Assembly: GCA_937952235.1 (NCBI GenBank)
Contig: CALFZM010000124.1
Location: forward strand, 1-27,800
From: an uncultured Opitutia bacterium
GTDB lineage: Bacteria; Verrucomicrobiota; Verrucomicrobiia; Opitutales; Opitutaceae
Direction: 5' to 3'
DNA length: 27,800 nucleotides
Shown here: piece by piece, positions 24,032 through 27,800 of the stretch
How the letters are laid out: the number at the start of each line of letters is the position of its first letter
Position numbering within the stretch: the first letter of the stretch is position 1
Made by a program: the position numbers and the translations under genes
The notes under the pieces: model-generated
What the model was told of the DNA's origin: nothing
Seen by the model: the letters and a program-made list of their open reading frames with translations, nothing else
Databases searched by the model: none

Positions 24032-27000
24032 GTGAATCTGCGGGTCGCACGTCTTCGCGGGCATACAACCCCTCCTGCCAGTCCCGGTCCCCCTGGTCCG
24101 TCGCGGCGCGGCCGTCTCCGGCTCCGCATCGCCGCGCCCTGGCTGCTCTGGATCTGGCTCGCCGTGTCCGCGCCCGGCGAGGAGCCGGTCCGGCGGACGT
24201 TCGACCTGCCGGCCGGTCCGGCGCTCGTCACGCTCAAGCGCGCGGCCCAGCAGGCCGGCGTCGAAATCGTGTACGCGGCGAGTGTCGTCAATGGACTCCA
24301 CACCCGCGCCGTCCGAGGTGAGTTCACCGCGGCCGAGGCACTCGAGCATATGGTGGCCGGCACCCCGCTCGCCCTGGTCACCGACGCGCAGACCGGAATC
24401 CACAGCGTCATCCGCCGGTCCGACCCGCCGCCTCCTCTCCCTGGAGAACCCAAGCCACCCTCCGACACCGAAACCGTCATGAAACGCAAAACCCCCTTCG
24501 CCGTCATCGGCGGCTGGCTCGCCCTCGCCCTCGGCGCCCCGGGCGGCGCCGCCGCAGCCGATTCCCCTTCCGCCGCGGCCGCCGCCACCGGCGGCCTCAC
24601 CGGGCGCATCCAGAATGTCGCGACGGGCCAGTACCTCAACAACGCGCGGGTCCAGGTCCGTGGCACGGAGCGGATCGCGTTCACCGACGAGACCGGCACC
24701 TACCGGCTCGCGGCCGTACCGGCGGGAAGCGTCGTGCTCGACGTCACCTACACCGGGCTCGACGCGCAGCAGATCACGGTGCAGGTGGCCGCGGGCAGCG
24801 TCACGACCCAGAACGTCGACCTCACCAACGTCGAGCGCTACGGCCGCACCGCGGGCGGCGTCGTGCAGCTCGACGCCTTCACCGTGGCGTCCGGGCGCGA
24901 GACCGATGCCGAGGCGATCGCGATCAACGAGCAGCGCTTTGCGCCCAACATCAAGAACGTCGTCGCGGCCGATTCGCTCGGCGACGTGATGGACGGCAAC
25001 ATCGGCGAGTTCATGAAGTTCCTCCCCGGCGTGATCCCGGAGTACGACTACGAGGACGGCACGACGGTATCCACCATCTCGATTCGTGGTTTTTCGCCCC
25101 ACATGGTGGACATCTCGACCGACGGCGCCCAGATGGCCAACACCTCGAACGCCATGGGCGACTCCCGCGCCTTCGCCTTCAACCAGGCCTCGATCAACAA
25201 CATCTCCCGCATCGAGGTCACCAAGGTGCCGACGCCCGCCAACGCCGCGAGTTCGCTCTCCGGCTCGGTGAACATGATCAGCAAGAGCGCGTTCGAGCGG
25301 AAGAGCGCACAGTTGCGCTACAACCTCAGCTTCGCGGCCAACAGTGAGAACTTCTCCTTCCAGAAGGAGCCGCACACCACCGAGGAGAAGATCTTCAAGA
25401 TCCTCCCGGGCGGGAACTTCGATCTCACGCTGCCGCTCGGGCCGCGGTTCGGCATCGTGCTCACGGGCTCGAGCTCGGACCGCTACGCCAAGCTGCATTA
25501 CTCGTACAGCACCTACAACGCGAACGCGGCCGGCACCGGCGCCACCTTCGACCGGCCCTACCTGCAGACCTATCGCCTGCTGGATTCGCCGCGCGTGCTC
25601 ACCCGGCGCTCCGCGGGCATCAAGGCCGACTGGAAAATCACGCAGAACTCGGTCCTCTCGCTGGGCGCGCAGGTGAGCCATTTCGAATCGAAGCGCATTG
25701 CGACGGAGTTCAACCTCAATGCCGGCACCAATGCCGTGCCCACCCCGGCCACCGGCATTCCCCTGACGTTCGGCCCGGATTTCGTCAGCGGCGCGACCGG
25801 CCGCGGCGCCGTGACCACGGGTGGCGCAGCCTCGGTGCACACGGTGACCGACGGCACCGCCTGGAACCTGCGCTACCGCTACGACAACGGCACCTGGCGC
25901 GTGCAGGCCGGGTTCGACCAGTCCCGCGCCGTCGGCGGCTACCGCGACACGGCCGAGGGCCATTTCCGCCAGATGGCGATCAACCTGCGGGTGCCGGTGC
26001 GCGTGGTGTTCCGCGACATCAACGAGGTCCGCCCCGGCACGATCGAGATCCGCGACAACAGCAACGCGCCGGTGGATTTCTGGGATCCCTCGAACTACCA
26101 ACTGACGACCGCCAACTCCACGCCGCGCCGCACCGACGACCGCTTCGAGTCCGCGTTCGCCGATGTGCGTCGCACGCTCGGTTTCCTCTCGTTCCCGGCT
26201 GCGGTGCAGCTCGGCGCGCTCGAACGCAACCACACGCGCGACATCCGGCGCCGCAACCAGAACTGGACTTACAACGGCATCAACGGCGACCGCTCGCCCG
26301 TGCCGTACCTCTCCAAGGTTCACACCAACGAGTACCACTACTACGGCTTCCGCGGCTTCCCGCTCATCTCGCCCAAGCTCGCGTGGGAGGCGTTCCAGGC
26401 GAACCCGGCGCTTTTCACCAAGACCGCCGCCCAGCAGGTCACGGAGGAGACGTTCCGCCGCGTGAACTCCGAGTTTTTCGACGAAACCGTCTCCGCGTAC
26501 TACGGGCAGACCGAGTTCAGCCTCTTCAAGTACCGGCTCAAGGTGCTTGGCGGCGTCCGCTACGAGAAGACCGCGACCGAGGGCCAGGGACCGCTCATCG
26601 ACCCCGCCGCGGTCTGGCAGCGCAACTCCGACGGCACCTTCGTGCGCAACGCCGCGGGGCAGCGCATCCGTCGGCCCGAAGCCGGCGCCGCCAACTCGAT
26701 GGAGCAGCTCAACCTCACGCACACCGAGCGCGGCTACCGCGCCAGCCGCGCCTACGACGGCTTCTACCCGAGCCTGCACCTCAACTACGACCTGACCGAC
26801 AAGCTCGTTGTCCGCGGGGCTTACGCCCGGACTTACGGCAAGCCCAACCTTAACGATGTCATCCCGACCGCCACCGTCGACGAGGCCGACCTCGACGCCG
26901 ACGAGATCGGGGATCCGGCGATCATCCAGGGCAACATCACGGTGCGCAACACGGGCCTCAAGCCGTGGACCGCGGACAACTACGATCTCTCCCTCGAGTA

Positions 27001-27634
27001 TTACACGCGCAACGGCGGCATCTTCAGTGCGGGTGTTTTCGTGAAGAACATCAGCAAGTTCTTCGGCAACCAGGTGCGCATCGCCACGCTCGCCGACACC
27101 GAGGAACTCGGACTCGATCCGCGGTACGTGGGCTGGCGCATCACGAGCAAGTTCAACTCCGGTGATGCCCGCGTGACCGGCGCCGAGTTCAACGTCCGGC
27201 ATTCGCTGCGCGAAATCGGTTCATGGGGTCGCTACTTCAGCGTCTTCGTGAACGGCACCAAACTCGACCTCGATGGCGACCGCGACGCGGATTTCTCCGC
27301 GTTCACGCCCGAAAGCCTCAACTGGGGCTTCAGCTTCAGCCGAAAGCCCGTCATGTTCATGGCGAAATGGAACTACCGCGGCAAACGCCGGCTCGGGGCG
27401 CTTCCCAACCTCGGGCCCGATGCCTACGCCTACGACGACCGCCGGCTCACGCTCGACCTCAACGCGGAATTCCAGCTCCACAAGTCGATCTTCCTCTACG
27501 CGGCGGCGCAGAACGTCTTCAACACGCCGTCGCTCGAGATGCGCTACGGCTCCGTGACGCCCGACTACGCGAAGGACCAGCGTTACGGATACAACGGCGT
27601 CGGCATCACCTTCGGCATCAAGGGCACGTTCTGA
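24032..27634 (+). CDS. STN-containing TonB-dependent receptor, 2
   Basis: An outer-membrane receptor of 1200 residues. A first hydrophobic signal lies at about 28-50 (RIAAPWLLWIWLAVSAPGEE). An STN domain follows at about 53-125 (RTFDLPAGPALVTLKRAAQQAGVEIVY). Met150 opens a second, textbook signal peptide (MKRKTPFAVIGGWLALALG, then AAAAD). A CarboxypepD-regulatory-like domain covers about 170-255, and a TonB-box-like VVQLDAFTV is at 277-285. The plug (FMKFLPGVIPEYD, ISIRGFSPHMV, IEVTKVPTPANAASSLSGSVNM) precedes a barrel ending in GIKGTF. GTG 24032 is the only start I find before the first hydrophobic segment. Compared with receptor 1, the barrel is clearly diverged while the regulators are close, so the two probably take different ligands. 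Confidence 0.93.
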   Translation: MNLRVARLRGHTTPPASPGPPGPSRRGRLRLRIAAPWLLWIWLAVSAPGEEPVRRTFDLPAGPALVTLKRAAQQAGVEIVYAASVVNGLHTRAVRGEFTAAEALEHMVAGTPLALVTDAQTGIHSVIRRSDPPPPLPGEPKPPSDTETVMKRKTPFAVIGGWLALALGAPGGAAAADSPSAAAAATGGLTGRIQNVATGQYLNNARVQVRGTERIAFTDETGTYRLAAVPAGSVVLDVTYTGLDAQQITVQVAAGSVTTQNVDLTNVERYGRTAGGVVQLDAFTVASGRETDAEAIAINEQRFAPNIKNVVAADSLGDVMDGNIGEFMKFLPGVIPEYDYEDGTTVSTISIRGFSPHMVDISTDGAQMANTSNAMGDSRAFAFNQASINNISRIEVTKVPTPANAASSLSGSVNMISKSAFERKSAQLRYNLSFAANSENFSFQKEPHTTEEKIFKILPGGNFDLTLPLGPRFGIVLTGSSSDRYAKLHYSYSTYNANAAGTGATFDRPYLQTYRLLDSPRVLTRRSAGIKADWKITQNSVLSLGAQVSHFESKRIATEFNLNAGTNAVPTPATGIPLTFGPDFVSGATGRGAVTTGGAASVHTVTDGTAWNLRYRYDNGTWRVQAGFDQSRAVGGYRDTAEGHFRQMAINLRVPVRVVFRDINEVRPGTIEIRDNSNAPVDFWDPSNYQLTTANSTPRRTDDRFESAFADVRRTLGFLSFPAAVQLGALERNHTRDIRRRNQNWTYNGINGDRSPVPYLSKVHTNEYHYYGFRGFPLISPKLAWEAFQANPALFTKTAAQQVTEETFRRVNSEFFDETVSAYYGQTEFSLFKYRLKVLGGVRYEKTATEGQGPLIDPAAVWQRNSDGTFVRNAAGQRIRRPEAGAANSMEQLNLTHTERGYRASRAYDGFYPSLHLNYDLTDKLVVRGAYARTYGKPNLNDVIPTATVDEADLDADEIGDPAIIQGNITVRNTGLKPWTADNYDLSLEYYTRNGGIFSAGVFVKNISKFFGNQVRIATLADTEELGLDPRYVGWRITSKFNSGDARVTGAEFNVRHSLREIGSWGRYFSVFVNGTKLDLDGDRDADFSAFTPESLNWGFSFSRKPVMFMAKWNYRGKRRLGALPNLGPDAYAYDDRRLTLDLNAEFQLHKSIFLYAAAQNVFNTPSLEMRYGSVTPDYAKDQRYGYNGVGITFGIKGTF

Positions 27635-27653
27635 TCGTCCGTCGCCTCCTGCG

Positions 27654-27687
27654 GGGAAGGGCGGCCGTGCCCCACCCTTCCCTTTTT
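27654..27687 (+). terminator. Rho-independent terminator after receptor 2
   Basis: GGGAAGGG (27654-27661) pairs perfectly with CCCTTCCC (27675-27682) around a 13-nt loop, and five T residues follow at once. It begins 20 nt after the receptor stop. It is the clearest intrinsic terminator in the window and closes the sigma-FecR-receptor module 2. Confidence 0.8.
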
Positions 27688-27728
27688 CCCGCTCACGTTC
27701 CTGGACATTCCGCGTTTCACCGTTCCGC

Positions 27729-27800
27729 ATGAACTCCGTTCCGACTCCCGCCTCCGGCGCCAGCCGCCGCCGCTTTCTCCAGACCGCTCTCGCTGGCGCC
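27729..27800 (+). CDS. Start of a Tat-exported protein (3' end missing)
   Basis: Only 24 codons are visible. The translation MNSVPTPASGASRRRFLQTA, continuing into LAGA, shows a twin-arginine signal (SRRRFLQ) and the beginning of a hydrophobic stretch, so the protein is probably exported folded. In related bacteria such starts are common on Gfo/Idh oxidoreductases, sugar isomerase-like TIM barrels and sulfatases, but nothing here decides among them. The frame is open to the window edge. It follows the terminator of receptor 2 and so probably has its own promoter. Confidence 0.7.
   Translation, partial: MNSVPTPASGASRRRFLQTALAGA

Noticed and set aside
23828..27202. Minus-strand open frame of 1124 codons opposite receptor 2
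   Set aside because: Same shadow pattern as opposite receptor 1; the plus strand has clear receptor domains.
1..27800. CRISPR arrays, tRNA or rRNA genes, insertion sequences, attachment sites
   Set aside because: I found no regularly spaced repeats, tRNA- or rRNA-like sequence, transposase or integrase genes, or terminal inverted repeats.

Overview
The window is high-GC bacterial DNA, and its gene content points to the PVC superphylum, most likely Verrucomicrobia (Opitutaceae-like). The signs are TonB-dependent receptors with a fused STN domain, FecI/FecR pairs, beta-propeller proteins ending in a CxxCH haem domain, COG4299 (HGSNAT/DUF5009-like) membrane acyltransferases, and a NahK-type sugar kinase. 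This placement rests on family knowledge, not on a database search. I see no tRNA, rRNA, CRISPR array, insertion sequence or phage gene. No stretch longer than 300 bases lacks a gene. Most start codons have no Shine-Dalgarno sequence.

Left part, 1-5927: the 3' end of a hybrid histidine kinase (+) converges on, and overlaps by 47 nt, a NarL-type response regulator (-). Then come three more minus-strand genes: a NahK-like N-acetylhexosamine kinase, a COG4299 membrane acyltransferase, and a secreted Gfo/Idh/MocA oxidoreductase.

Right part, 6134-27800, all on the plus strand. It starts with a second COG4299 acyltransferase, whose stop overlaps the start of an ECF sigma factor, followed by FecR and a 1112-residue TonB-dependent receptor. 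Next are a VOC protein, a small secreted protein and a secreted propeller-cytochrome c. The middle holds a TauE-type exporter, an aldehyde dehydrogenase, a diverged NagB (glucosamine-6-phosphate deaminase family), a PIG-L deacetylase and a large PVC propeller-cytochrome. A second sigma-FecR-receptor set (receptor 1200 residues) follows, closed by a convincing rho-independent terminator. The window ends at the start of a gene with a Tat signal.

Working model (inference): an amino-sugar uptake and catabolism island. Two paralogous sigma-FecR-receptor modules would sense and import glycan-derived ligands. The PIG-L deacetylase, COG4299 acyltransferases, NahK-like kinase and NagB-like enzyme would handle (N-acetyl)hexosamines. 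The propeller-cytochromes and secreted Gfo/Idh protein would do redox chemistry in the periplasm. The points most worth a second look are (1) both receptors carry an in-frame Met plus signal-peptide sequence after the STN domain; (2) the NagB-like enzyme lacks the usual catalytic Asp and phosphate-binding loop; and (3) hairpin plus A/T-run elements recur at both FecR-receptor junctions and before the second sigma gene.
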